NCBI GenBank assembly: GCA_934489735.1
Contig: CAKSSR010000005.1
Span: forward strand, 1-64,000
Direction of reading: 5' to 3'
Source of the DNA: an uncultured Eubacteriales bacterium
Lineage (GTDB): Bacteria > Bacillota > Clostridia > Oscillospirales > Acutalibacteraceae
Length of the DNA stretch: 64,000 nt
The translations under genes and the position numbers were made by a program. Position 1 is the first letter of the stretch; each line of letters begins with the position of its first letter. This document shows, in pieces, positions 1-8,212 of this stretch. The notes under the pieces were generated by a model. The model made no database searches and had not been told where the DNA came from. It saw only the letters and a list, made by a program, of their open reading frames with translations.

Positions 1-261
1 GGAATAAAATTTACAGAAGAATTTATAGAGGAGGCTGATGGTATGTGCGTTCTAAGTAAAGAAATTCTGGATATGGGCATGGAAAAGGGCATGGAAAAAG
101 GTCGAAAAGAAGGCCGAGAAGAAGGAATGGAAAAAGGGAAAATTAAAAAAGCATTAGATATAGCAGAAAAATTGAGAAAAATCGGCATGCCGGAGGATAA
201 AATAGCTGAGATTGTTGGAATAGACAAAGAAACATTAGAGGGCACTATGAACAACAAATAG
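1..261 (+). CDS. C-terminal end of an Rpn-like PD-(D/E)XK nuclease / putative transposase (partial)
   Basis: The frame is open from base 1, so the gene begins left of the window and only about 86 residues are visible. An internal ATG at 43 is not needed as a start. The visible part holds a run of charged K/E/G repeats (MEKGMEKG, RKEGREEG) followed by a short helix-turn-helix-like tail ending in an 'IAEIVGIDKETLEG' stretch. This low-complexity tail is typical of the C-terminus of the Rpn / PDDEXK_2 family, whose nuclease domain would lie upstream and cannot be seen. The family is often annotated as transposase or recombination-promoting nuclease. The call rests on the tail alone and is tentative. 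Confidence 0.5.
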   Translation, partial: GIKFTEEFIEEADGMCVLSKEILDMGMEKGMEKGRKEGREEGMEKGKIKKALDIAEKLRKIGMPEDKIAEIVGIDKETLEGTMNNK

Positions 262-268
262 TACAAAA

Positions 269-306
269 GAGCATCAGGACTTAAAAATCATGTCTTGATG
301 CTTTAA
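269..306 (+). terminator. Intrinsic terminator after the Rpn-like gene
   Basis: A GCATCAGGAC arm pairs with GTCTTGATGC around an AT-rich loop eight bases after the stop codon. The T-run after it is short. The following 180 bases before the clpC terminator hold no gene, only two more palindromes (arms 376-382 with 418-424, and a hairpin at 452-475). Confidence 0.55.
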
Positions 307-480
307 CTTTATACAAATAAATAGTGGCAAAGATAAATTGAGCAAACAAAAAAAGCCAAAGTAAAAAAATGCAACCCGTATCATATAAAGTGGAGAAAAT
401 AAGAATGGTGCTAAAAGGATACGGCCACATACGGTTAACAAATTTACAATTCCTTATTAAGATATTCTTAATAGGAGAGT

Positions 481-523
481 AAATTTTAGAGACCTGTACC
501 TTTATTCATTGATACAGATCTCT
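481..523 (-). terminator. Terminator of the ftsY-to-clpC gene run
   Basis: On the minus strand AGAGATCTGTA pairs with TACAGGTCTCT (one wobble) 11 bases after the clpC stop. It is followed by a weak U-tract (AAAATTT), so termination may be only partial. Confidence 0.55.
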
Positions 524-533
524 TACAAAAATC

Positions 534-3004
534 TTATAAAGCTTCAAATACGAACTCATCATTTACATAATCGCACTTTATTTTATTATTCTCTCCGAAT
601 TTGTTTTCTAATAGATCCTCTGACAATTTATCTTCTATCTTTGATTGTATAGCTCTTTTAAGTGGTCGTGCTCCATAAACCGGATCAAACCCTGCCTTAG
701 CTATAGCTTTTATTGCCTCGTCGGTAAATTCTATAAACAAATCCAATTCGCCCAATCTTTTTGACAGATTGTCCAACATTTTCTTAGCAATATTCTCTAT
801 ATCGACATCAGAGAGCTTATTAAATACTATTATATCGTAAACTCTTTTTTCAGCTTATCCATGACCATATTTTTAATATATTCGTTATCCTTATCACTGT
901 CTCCTGAAGAAGCTGAGAAGCCCAATGCAGACTTTTTCTCAGCAATTAATTCTGCTCCTACATTTGATGTCATTATTATGATAGAATTTCTAAAGTCCAC
1001 GGTTCTCCCTTGAGAGTCTGTCAATCTTCCATCGTCCAATATTTGTAATAATATATTAAATATATCTGGGTTAGCCTTTTCTATCTCATCAAATAGTATA
1101 ACAGAGTAAGGTTTTTTTCTAACTTTCTCTGTCAAAACTCCCCCTTCGTCATATCCAACGTAACCTGGAGGTGATCCAATCAACTTTGACACTGTATGTT
1201 TCTCCATAAATTCAGACATATCGAATCTAATTATAGCCGTTTCATCAGAAAACATTGCTTCTGCCAATGCTTTGCTAAGTTCTGTCTTTCCGACGCCTGT
1301 TGGCCCTAGAAACATAAATGAACCTATAGGTCTTTTAGGGTCTTTCAATCCCACTCTTGCCCTTCTAATTGCTCTTGATACTGCTTTAACTGCCTCATCT
1401 TGACCTATTATTCTCTTATGAAGAATACTTTCCATATTCAATAGTCTTTCTGCTTCTTCTTGAGTAAGTTGTTTAACTGGAATTCCTGTCCAACTCGAAA
1501 CTACATAAGCTATATCTTCAGGGGAGACAAATCCTTTATTCTTTTCTGCTTTTCCCTCCCATTTTTTCTTTTCTTCTTCCAGTTTAGAAGTCAATTCTTT
1601 CTCTTCGTCTCTAATTTTAGCAGCTCTTTCAAAGTCCTGTTCATTTACTGCTGCCGACTTTTCTGATTTTAAGTCCTTTATTTTATCTTCCAGCTTATGC
1701 AAATCTTCCGGTGCGGTATATGCGCTCAATCTAACTCTAGAGGCTGCTTCATCTATCAAGTCAATTGCTTTATCCGGCAAAAATCTGTCTGTGATATACC
1801 TACTTGACAGCTTAACAGCGCTTTCAATAGCGTCGTCAGGTATTTTAATTTTATGATGGGCCTCATATCTATCCCTAAGTCCCTTCAAAATTTCGATTGC
1901 TTCCTCTTCTGATGGTTCTCCTACCATAACCGGTTGGAATCTTCTTTCAAGGGCTGCATCTTTTTCTATATACTTTCTATATTCGGTTATAGTTGTAGCT
2001 CCTATAACTTGAATTTCTCCTCTTGCCAATGATGGTTTCAATATATTAGCCACATCGGTAGCTCCTTCTGCTGATCCTGCTCCGATAATCGTATGAAGTT
2101 CGTCTATAAATAATATAATATTTCCTGATTCTTTAACCTCATCAAGAAATTTTTTAATTCTTTCTTCGAATTCTCCTCTATACTTAGTTCCTGCGATAAG
2201 GCTTGTCAAATCCAATGAAATAATTTTCTTATCCTTTAGCAATTCCGGCACATCGGATGAAACTATTTTAAGTGCCAATCCTTCTGCTATAGCTGTTTTA
2301 CCGACGCCTGGTTCTCCTATTAGGCATGGATTATTCTTAGTTCTTCTACTAAGTATTTGAATAACTCTTTCAATTTCATTATTTCTACCTACGACTGGAT
2401 CTATTTGGCCAGCCTGTGCCAAAGCGGTCAAATCTCTTCCAAAATCTTTCAAAACTTTAGTAGACTGTTCTGAGCCGTTACTAGCACTGCCATTAAAATT
2501 AGCACTTTGTTTCATTCCCTGAGCAAACAAATTCATTATTCCGCCCAAAAAAGGGGAATGCAAATCTTGATTAAAAGTATTTATTATATCATTTATGATA
2601 TCTTCGGCCTTAGTTCCCAATTCTTCTAGAAATCTAACAGCATAGCTATCGCTCTCTTCCAGTGTTGCCAATAGCAAATGTTCTGTCCCGACGTAATTAG
2701 TTCCAAGTTTTGACGCCTTCATCAAAGCAATCTGTAAAATTCTTTTAGTTCTAGGTGTAAAATCTTCAGCATCGACATAGCTTTTTGGAGCCGTGCCCAT
2801 TTCTTTTTCAATAATGTCAGTCAAGTTTTCTTTTTCTATCCTGTGGCTTTTCAATATAGTAGCTGCTACGCCGGTTCCTTCCAAAACCAATCCTAATAAG
2901 ATATGTTCACTTCCGACGTAAGTATGCCCCATATCAGATGCACTTTTTATAGCTAAATTAAGTGCCATATTTGCCTTTTCAGTAAATCCCTTAAACTTAT
3001 ACAT
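534..3004 (-). pseudogene. clpC: ClpC-type AAA+ unfoldase, disrupted by a 25-bp deletion
   Basis: ClpC unfolds proteins marked by phospho-arginine or adaptors and feeds them to ClpP. The N-terminal Clp_N repeats, first Walker A (GEPGVGKT), UVR-like middle domain (FERAAKIRDEEKE) and second Walker A (GPTGVGKTE) are intact. The frame reads KKEF and then stops at TAA (830-832). It resumes in another frame as DIIVFNKLSD and runs to GARPLKR and the stop at 534. Compared with the family pattern KKxFRPEFxNRIDEIIVF, the bases for RPEFINRI and parts of the two flanking codons are missing at 837/838, which is 25 bases. The product would lack the D2 arginine finger (NRID) and sensor 2. The start is ATG 3004, after GAGGTGG. 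A real null allele or an assembly error are both possible. Confidence 0.85.
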
Positions 3005-3014
3005 AAAAACCACC

Positions 3015-4043
3015 TCATTTTAGCATGTTTCTTGCAAAATTTGCTCTCATTTCGTCTATTAATTTCGAAGAGATATCTTCTTCTGATGACATATTATTAT
3101 TCTTTATCAAGTTTGCTGACTGTGAGTTATCTATCATATAATTAATTTTATCATAATCAATCGAATTTATCTCTCCTATAGATATTCCCAATCTGACGTT
3201 AGATATACAATTCATAAACTCTTCTTCATCAATAAGTCTTGCATTATTAAGAATTCCATACGATCTATGAATTCTGTCTAGCACATTTATATCAGTCTTT
3301 ACTTTTTCTCTAAGATTTCTTTCCAATTCTATTAAATTCAAAGCCACATCCTTAAGATTCTTAACAGATTCTTCTTCAGTTATTCCCAATGTCACTTGAT
3401 TTGATAACTGATACAAAGCTCCTATAGAAGTAGAGCCCTCTCCATATGTTCCTCTGATAGTAAATCCTAATTTTGAAAGTCTGTTAGATATTTCTGATAT
3501 AGTCTTATTATACTTTAGCATAGGCAAATGAAGCATAACCGAGGCTCTCATTCCAGTTCCCAAGTTAGTTGGACATTGAGTCAAGAAGCCAAGTTTCTTA
3601 TCGAATGCAAAATTCAGTTCTTGATCTAAGAGGGTATCAATTTTATCTGCCATATCGTAAGCAGATTCTAAAGACAAGCCGCTTTTCATCACTTGAATTC
3701 TTAAATGATCTTCTTCATTTATCATAATGCTAACCGATTTGTCATCAATAAGTAAAAGGGCTCCACCTTTTTCTTCTACAAACTGTGGGCTAACCAAATG
3801 ATATTCTACCAAAGAAAGTGCAGATGTTCTATCGAGTTTACTCATATCAATATATTTAAACTTATCCGATAATACAGAATTACCTTTTGATATTGCATTT
3901 CTAACCAATTCATCAATTCTATTCATTTCATCATATCTAGATAGACTTCTAAGTCTGTCCGGGAATGGATAGTCTTTCAAATTTCTAGCCAATCTTATTC
4001 TAGTACTAACAATTATATCTTTACATTCTTCAATATTATTCAT
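3015..4043 (-). CDS. mcsB: Protein arginine kinase McsB
   Basis: McsB transfers phosphate from ATP to arginine side chains, marking proteins for ClpC-ClpP. The phosphagen-kinase fold is clear: VSTRIRLARNL near the N-terminus, the catalytic-cysteine motif TQCPTNLGTG near residue 170, and RGTYGEGS after it. At 342 residues it has the usual length. Two ATGs are possible (4049 and 4043). The second is preferred because AGGTG lies 7 bases before it and only 1 base before the first. It overlaps mcsA by 8 bases, and its TGA lies inside the clpC Shine-Dalgarno, so the three genes look translationally coupled. ClpC downstream is broken, so marked substrates may lack their usual unfoldase. Confidence 0.95.
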   Translation of the reverse strand: MNNIEECKDIIVSTRIRLARNLKDYPFPDRLRSLSRYDEMNRIDELVRNAISKGNSVLSDKFKYIDMSKLDRTSALSLVEYHLVSPQFVEEKGGALLLIDDKSVSIMINEEDHLRIQVMKSGLSLESAYDMADKIDTLLDQELNFAFDKKLGFLTQCPTNLGTGMRASVMLHLPMLKYNKTISEISNRLSKLGFTIRGTYGEGSTSIGALYQLSNQVTLGITEEESVKNLKDVALNLIELERNLREKVKTDINVLDRIHRSYGILNNARLIDEEEFMNCISNVRLGISIGEINSIDYDKINYMIDNSQSANLIKNNNMSSEEDISSKLIDEMRANFARNMLK

Positions 4044-4554
4044 TATCATTCACCTGCTTCTCTATTAATTTTATTTGATCTCTAATATCAGCAGCTCTTT
4101 CAAATTCTTGAAGTTCTATAGCTTCTTGCAATTGTTTTCTCAATATTGTCAATGTTTCGTCATTGCTATTTGGATTTTTCTCTTTAAAAGAAAATGCTTG
4201 CTTTCCCTTATGGAAAGATCCGTTACCATGTATTCTTTCTATTGATGGCATTAGCTCGTCGTAGAAAGTCTTATAGCAGTTATAGCATCCAACTTTTCCT
4301 GTTTCAGCTATCTCATCGAAAGTCATATTGCACACATCGCATGTTTTTTCGTCGATTTGTTCTTCCTTTTGGCTGAATCCGAATAGGCTGTCTAAAAAAT
4401 TACTATGTGCGTCTTTAAATATATTAGAAAATATATCATCATATCCTAACTTCTTCGCACATTCTGCACATAATACATGGTCAACTACTTTTCCGTCAAT
4501 TATTGTCTGTATGTGCGTAGTCGCTCCTTTTTTATTGCATGATTCACATCTCAT
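4036..4554 (-). CDS. mcsA: McsA, zinc-binding activator of McsB
   Basis: McsA activates the arginine kinase McsB. It shows the expected CxxC pairs: CESC and CAEC at the N-terminus, CDVC and CYNC in the middle. A C-terminal UVR motif follows (LQEFERAADIRDQI). The start MRCESCN at 4554 is preceded by AGAGGTG at 6-base spacing; an in-frame GTG three codons upstream lies inside the Shine-Dalgarno and is unlikely. In many Firmicutes the repressor gene ctsR stands in front of mcsA, but here the gene upstream encodes a coiled-coil protein and no CtsR is seen in the window. Confidence 0.93.
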   Translation of the reverse strand: MRCESCNKKGATTHIQTIIDGKVVDHVLCAECAKKLGYDDIFSNIFKDAHSNFLDSLFGFSQKEEQIDEKTCDVCNMTFDEIAETGKVGCYNCYKTFYDELMPSIERIHGNGSFHKGKQAFSFKEKNPNSNDETLTILRKQLQEAIELQEFERAADIRDQIKLIEKQVNDNE

Positions 4555-4568
4555 TAAAATCACCTCTA

Positions 4569-5024
4569 TTAAGATTTCGTAGAAGATTTTATTTCTTTTT
4601 TAATATTTCTTATATCGATTAAACTACTTGATAATACTTCTTCTGCCTTTTGCATAATATTTTCTGCATAATCATTTGCAGCTTTTTTAATTTCCAATAC
4701 CTGAGCTTGCGCATCCTGTATCATTTTGTGGGCTTTTGCTTCTGCTTGCTTAACTATTTCACTTTGTACCACCATTTTCTTTGCCCTATCCTCAGACACC
4801 TTTACTATCGACTCACCTTCTTTCTTAGCATCCTTTATAATCTGAGCTCTATCCTTTACAATAGCCTGTGCCTGTCTTATTTCATTTGGTAATGATAGTC
4901 TTATATTTTCAGTCAATTCCTTTATTTTTTCTGAATTAACTATAACTCTGCCTCCAGTAAGTGGTAGGTTCCAAGATTCTTCTATAAGATCTTCCAATTC
5001 ATCTATTAAATCTTCTATGTTCAT
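4569..5024 (-). CDS. Conserved coiled-coil protein next to coaD
   Basis: A charged, highly helical protein of about 151 residues with no signal peptide. It opens with MNIEDLIDELEDLIEE and continues as a long A/E/K/Q-rich coiled coil (QAEAKAHKMIQDAQAQ) resembling the stalk of an F-type ATPase b subunit. Clostridia commonly carry such a protein beside coaD; its function is unknown to me. The MNIED start (5024) fits the family better than the in-frame GTG at 5039, which touches the AAGAAGG Shine-Dalgarno. A tiny AAGT-GAA-ACTT hairpin lies between that Shine-Dalgarno and ATG 5024, possibly a minor version of the stem-loop starts described for yhbY, murB, hprK and valS. Confidence 0.75.
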   Translation of the reverse strand: MNIEDLIDELEDLIEESWNLPLTGGRVIVNSEKIKELTENIRLSLPNEIRQAQAIVKDRAQIIKDAKKEGESIVKVSEDRAKKMVVQSEIVKQAEAKAHKMIQDAQAQVLEIKKAANDYAENIMQKAEEVLSSSLIDIRNIKKEIKSSTKS

Positions 5025-5046
5025 ATAAAAAAGTTTCACTTCCTTC

Positions 5047-5532
5047 TTAATTTTTACTGATCAACTTAGACTTTACTTCTTCATATATGCATTCCGGCAA
5101 AAAGTCTTTAATATTTCCATCAAATTTAGATATTTCTTTTACTGCGCTCGAACTTATGCATAAATTTTCAATAGAGCCTGGTAAAAATACAGTTTCGACG
5201 TCTTTATTCAACTTTCTATTTATCAAGCTCATGCTTAGTTCGTTATGAAAATCGTTAAAGTCTCTTATTCCTCTGACAATTGCATTTATCTCATTCCTTA
5301 AAACATATTCAGATAAGAGTCCATCAAAAACAATTATTTCAACATTTTCTAAAGTATGAGTCATTTTTTTCAAAAAATTTACTCTTTGCTCCAAGTCAAA
5401 TGTAAAATTTTTCGATGGATTTACAAAGATTCCTACCTCTAGCATATCAAATATCTTTGACGCCCTATTTATTATATCCATATGACCTAAAGTCGGTGGA
5501 TCAAAGCTTCCTGGGTAAATTGCTTTCTTCAC
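5047..5532 (-). CDS. coaD: Phosphopantetheine adenylyltransferase
   Basis: CoaD makes dephospho-CoA from 4'-phosphopantetheine and ATP, the penultimate step of CoA synthesis. The nucleotidyltransferase motif is present as YPGSFDPPTLGHMDI at the N-terminus, and the ISSSAVKEI motif near the C-terminus. The length of 161 residues is normal. The start GTG 5532 gives the usual MKKAIYPGSF and stands about 10 bases after AGGAAG; a GTG at 5541 lies within that Shine-Dalgarno. It overlaps the end of rsmD by 4 bases, the common rsmD-coaD pair. Confidence 0.95.
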   Translation of the reverse strand: MKKAIYPGSFDPPTLGHMDIINRASKIFDMLEVGIFVNPSKNFTFDLEQRVNFLKKMTHTLENVEIIVFDGLLSEYVLRNEINAIVRGIRDFNDFHNELSMSLINRKLNKDVETVFLPGSIENLCISSSAVKEISKFDGNIKDFLPECIYEEVKSKLISKN

Positions 5533-6071
5533 TCTGCACACTTCCTAAATATGCTTATCATAATCTTTCCATACTTATATTGTCTTAGTATAGAAAACCC
5601 TTCTATATTTGAAACCAGTTCCTTATCTTTAGGCGTCTCACATATTATAAAACCATCATTATTAGTTACATGCGTTACCATTTCTATTATTTGATTCATA
5701 TTTTCTATCATAAACGGTGGGTCTATGTAAACAATGTCAAACTTTGTTTGAGTCTCTAATAAAAATTTAAAAGAATCGTTTTCTTTCACAATTGCTCTAT
5801 CAGTTACTTCTGCTTTTTTTATATTTTTCTTTATTATCTCTATAGCTTCTCTGTTTTTATCAATAAAATATGCCTCTTTTGCTCCTCTGCTCAATGCTTC
5901 TATTCCCATTTGTCCACTGCCAGAAAACAAATCTAAAAATCTCTTTCCTGCCACTTCAAATTGAATAATGCTAAATACCGCTTCTTTAACTCTATCTGCA
6001 GTTGGTCTAACCGAATCTCCCTTTAAAGTTTCAAGTTTTCTTCCCCTAGCTTTTCCTGTAATGACTCTCAT
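5529..6071 (-). CDS. rsmD: 16S rRNA (guanine-N2)-methyltransferase RsmD
   Basis: RsmD methylates G966 of 16S rRNA in the assembled 30S subunit. The protein (180 residues) starts MRVITGKARGRKL, then has VRPTADRVKEAVF, the SAM-binding FLDLFSGSGQMGIEAL, and the catalytic DPPF motif (VYIDPPF near residue 120). ATG 6071 follows AAAGGGA at normal spacing. rsfS lies immediately upstream with a 2-base gap, and coaD overlaps its end. Confidence 0.95.
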   Translation of the reverse strand: MRVITGKARGRKLETLKGDSVRPTADRVKEAVFSIIQFEVAGKRFLDLFSGSGQMGIEALSRGAKEAYFIDKNREAIEIIKKNIKKAEVTDRAIVKENDSFKFLLETQTKFDIVYIDPPFMIENMNQIIEMVTHVTNNDGFIICETPKDKELVSNIEGFSILRQYKYGKIMISIFRKCAE

Positions 6072-6073
6072 TT

Positions 6074-6427
6074 TTATTCCCTTTCGTAATCGCTATTTTG
6101 TACTGATTGATTCTGCCAAAAATCTTCCAAGTTATAATACTTTCTTTCAGATTCCAAGAATATATGTATTACAATGTCACCATAATCTAATAAAATCCAA
6201 TTACTTGACCTATATCCCTCAACATGATTAGGACTTATACCAATCTCCTTCAACTTTAGCTCAAGATATTCAGACATTGCAATTATGTTGGTACTGCTTG
6301 TCCCTGTTGCAATTATAAAATAGTCTGACATACTTGAAACTCCTTCTATATCTATCACTTTGACATTTGAAGCTTTTCTTTCTTCTAATAATTCTACGCA
6401 TTTATCTTTCAATTCTGCACTTGTCAT
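6074..6427 (-). CDS. rsfS: Ribosome silencing factor RsfS
   Basis: RsfS binds ribosomal protein uL14 and blocks subunit joining when nutrients are scarce. The 117-residue product has the Oligomerisation_II fold motifs VIDIEGVSSMSDYFIIATG, VEGYRSSNWILLDYGDIVIHIF and a closing YYNLEDFW. ATG 6427 (MTSAELK) follows AAAGGGGT by about 9 bases; in-frame codons farther upstream lack a Shine-Dalgarno. The gene is separated from its usual partner yqeK by a palindromic element (6500-6640). A nine-codon reading frame starting near 6485 (MKRELEKSF) precedes it and may be a small leader, but I would not annotate it as a gene. Confidence 0.93.
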   Translation of the reverse strand: MTSAELKDKCVELLEERKASNVKVIDIEGVSSMSDYFIIATGTSSTNIIAMSEYLELKLKEIGISPNHVEGYRSSNWILLDYGDIVIHIFLESERKYYNLEDFWQNQSVQNSDYERE

Positions 6428-6499
6428 AAATATTAACCCCTTTCTGTCCATCAAAAGCTTTTTTCTAATTCTCTTTTCATTTCTTTTTCTGATTCAATT

Positions 6500-6640
6500 C
6501 AGCCTCCTGAACCTCCCACGACTAAAGTCGCAGGGTTCTTGGGAACTCTCTCCTAACGGAAAGATATTTACCAAGCTATCCCCGTAGTTCCTACGGTTCT
6601 TCCACTAACTCATTACTAAAGTCACGAGTGTGCGTGGTCG
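6500..6640. mobile_element. Palindromic remnant resembling an IS200/IS605-family end
   Basis: This non-coding stretch is more GC-rich than its surroundings and holds three hairpins: CGACTAAAGTCG (6519-6530, flanked by CCC and GGG), CCGTAGTTCCTACGG (6582-6596), and a CACG/CGTG stem near 6623-6636. The text 'CACGACTAAAGTCG..GGGTTCTTGGGAA' recalls palindromic ends I associate with clostridial IS200/IS605-type (TnpA/TnpB) elements. No transposase or TnpB remains. It splits the usual yqeK-rsfS pair. The assignment is from memory of such ends and is not proven. Confidence 0.4.
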
Positions 6641-6643
6641 TTT

Positions 6644-7204
6644 CTAATCAAATAGTATGTCATTGTATGCTAAAAATGTATCATCATGAATAGGTTTTTT
6701 CTTAATTGTTAAGAAATCTATTGAAGCAATCAATGCAGCCAGTACCCCTTCGTTAAGACTTTTCTTAATTGCTTTCCGAATGTCATCAACTCCATTAAAT
6801 TTTCTGTCTTCAGCAATAGCATCTGCTACAAATATCACTTTTTCAATATCTGACATATTAGGTTTCCCTGTCGTGTGATATCTTATAGCATTTATTATTT
6901 CTTCGTCATCAATTGCAAATTCATTCTTGACATATTCTGCCCCTGTCTTGGCATGCCATAATTTATCCATACTGAGTTCTAATTTACTCATCTCAATATT
7001 GTATTTATTGATCATTTCAAGTTGCTCTTTATTTGTCATATTCTTAGTTATGTCGTGCAATAGACCGGCAATCCTAGCTTTTTTAATTGATATTCCATAT
7101 CTTTTAGCAATGTCCTCAGCCGCCTTTGATACATTGATAGAATGTTCATATCTAGACTTGTTCAGTAGTTTCTTTATAGCACTTTTATAATCATTCATGT
7201 CCAT
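6644..7204 (-). CDS. yqeK: YqeK-type HD-domain hydrolase (Ap4A hydrolase family)
   Basis: YqeK proteins are HD-domain metal-dependent hydrolases that cleave diadenosine tetraphosphate symmetrically to two ADP. The product has an early His (YEHSINVS), the HD doublet in GLLHDITK, the helix with LWHAKTGAEY, and YHTTGKPNMSDIEKVIFVADAI. It has 186 residues from ATG 7204; other in-frame starts exist at 7210 and 7216. GGTGAG just before supports the later starts. It follows nadD with a short gap, the standard Firmicutes order. Confidence 0.92.
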   Translation of the reverse strand: MDMNDYKSAIKKLLNKSRYEHSINVSKAAEDIAKRYGISIKKARIAGLLHDITKNMTNKEQLEMINKYNIEMSKLELSMDKLWHAKTGAEYVKNEFAIDDEEIINAIRYHTTGKPNMSDIEKVIFVADAIAEDRKFNGVDDIRKAIKKSLNEGVLAALIASIDFLTIKKKPIHDDTFLAYNDILFD

Positions 7205-7229
7205 TTCGCTCACCATATCCCAAATCAGC

Positions 7230-7820
7230 TTAAATTTTTATTCCATTTTCATTAATATAATCAATTACTTCAGGAATTACCAAATTGTTATCTGCCTTCC
7301 CTATATCTTTTCTTATTTCCGTCGCAGAAACGTCTATTATTTCTGAATCCAATATAATAGAATCTAAGTTTTCTCTTTCCAATTCCTTCTTTTTATTATT
7401 TATTCTTTCAATATCGCTTTGAGTACGTGCCAATGTGCAAACCTTAACTAATTTGAATATTTCTTTATAATCTTTCCATTTGTCTATTAATAAGAACTCA
7501 TCACTTCCAACCAGTAAATATAATTCATCTTCTGGATATCGCATGATTAATTCTTTTATAGTGTCTATGGTATAATTCTTCTCATTTTTATTGATTTCTA
7601 TATCCGATATTTCAAATTTTTCATATTTTGATATAGCAATCTCACACATTTTAAACCTATCCTCAGCAGATATCATATCTTTATTATCTTTGAATGGAGA
7701 TAGGTTTGCCGGAATAAATATAACCTTATCCAAATTTAAAACTTTTACAGCACTTTGTCCTAAATTTAAATGTCCTTTATGAATTGGATTAAAAGATCCT
7801 CCAAGAATTCCTATTTTCAT
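7230..7820 (-). CDS. nadD: Nicotinate-nucleotide adenylyltransferase
   Basis: NadD joins nicotinate mononucleotide and ATP to form deamido-NAD in NAD synthesis. The N-terminus MKIGILGGSFNPIHKGHL carries the GxFxPxHxGH nucleotidyltransferase signature, and the C-terminal region has IDVSATEIRKDI, the ISSTxIR-type motif. Its 196 residues match the family. ATG 7820 follows TAGGGGGA at 6 bases; an upstream in-frame start would add MIGGFG and has no Shine-Dalgarno. It sits between yhbY and yqeK. Confidence 0.95.
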   Translation of the reverse strand: MKIGILGGSFNPIHKGHLNLGQSAVKVLNLDKVIFIPANLSPFKDNKDMISAEDRFKMCEIAISKYEKFEISDIEINKNEKNYTIDTIKELIMRYPEDELYLLVGSDEFLLIDKWKDYKEIFKLVKVCTLARTQSDIERINNKKKELERENLDSIILDSEIIDVSATEIRKDIGKADNNLVIPEVIDYINENGIKI

Positions 7821-7842
7821 ACCAAATCCCCCTATCAATGAT

Positions 7843-8142
7843 TTAATTAATCTTAGTTATGTCTATCTTAGAATCTTTCTCTTTTCTTCTATATAGAACA
7901 AATTTCCTTCCAATTGTTTGAACTAGCTCTGATTGAGTCAATTCCGCTAATTCATTTGCCACCTCTATGATTGGTCTGTCGTATGATTCTAAAACTTTCC
8001 CTTTAACCAGCTCTCTCGCCGATAAAGCGTCCTCCGCACTTTTGATTAAATCTTCGCTTATTCCGTTTTTCCCTATCATTATGATAGTAGCCTCTTTACT
8101 TGATAAAGATCTTAAATATGCTCTTTGCTTGCTTGTTAACAT
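7843..8142 (-). CDS. yhbY: YhbY-family (CRM domain) RNA-binding protein
   Basis: YhbY proteins bind pre-50S ribosomal particles and take part in subunit assembly. The 99-residue product opens MLTSKQRAYLRSLSSKE and carries the CRM-domain GxxG loop (IMIGKNGISEDL) plus QTIGRKFVLYRR near the end, a complete single CRM domain. ATG 8142 gives the canonical N-terminus. The Shine-Dalgarno (AAGAAGGGAG, 8198-8207) is 55 bases away from this ATG, with a long stem-loop between them. An in-frame GTG at 8157 lies inside the stem and is therefore less likely to be the start. Confidence 0.93.
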   Translation of the reverse strand: MLTSKQRAYLRSLSSKEATIIMIGKNGISEDLIKSAEDALSARELVKGKVLESYDRPIIEVANELAELTQSELVQTIGRKFVLYRRKEKDSKIDITKIN

Positions 8143-8207
8143 TTTAATTTTTGCCACTTGATTGATAAAATTTCTATAAATTCTTATCCAAATGGCACTC
8201 CCTTCTT
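8143..8207 (-). promoter_or_regulatory. Stem-loop between Shine-Dalgarno and start codon of yhbY
   Basis: On the minus strand AAGAAGGGAG is followed directly by TGCCATTTG (8189-8197), a 28-base insert, and CAAGTGGCA (8152-8160), which pairs with the first arm over 9 positions including one wobble. The insert folds further (GATAA with TTATC, AATTT with AAATT, loop ATAG), so almost the whole segment is one hairpin. Once folded, only 9 bases (AAAATTAAA) separate the Shine-Dalgarno from ATG 8142. murB, hprK and valS show the same layout. Confidence 0.75.
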
Positions 8208-8212
8208 AATTT

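Noticed and set aside
534..779. A separate 81-residue gene
   Set aside because: Its sequence (KRLGELDLF, GARPLKRA) is the C-terminal end of ClpC; it is the displaced end of the broken gene, not an independent one.
6455..6490. Nine-codon upstream frame before rsfS (MKRELEKSF)
   Set aside because: It has a possible AGGAGG about 20 bases away with a weak 4-bp hairpin between, but it is too short and unsupported to call a gene.
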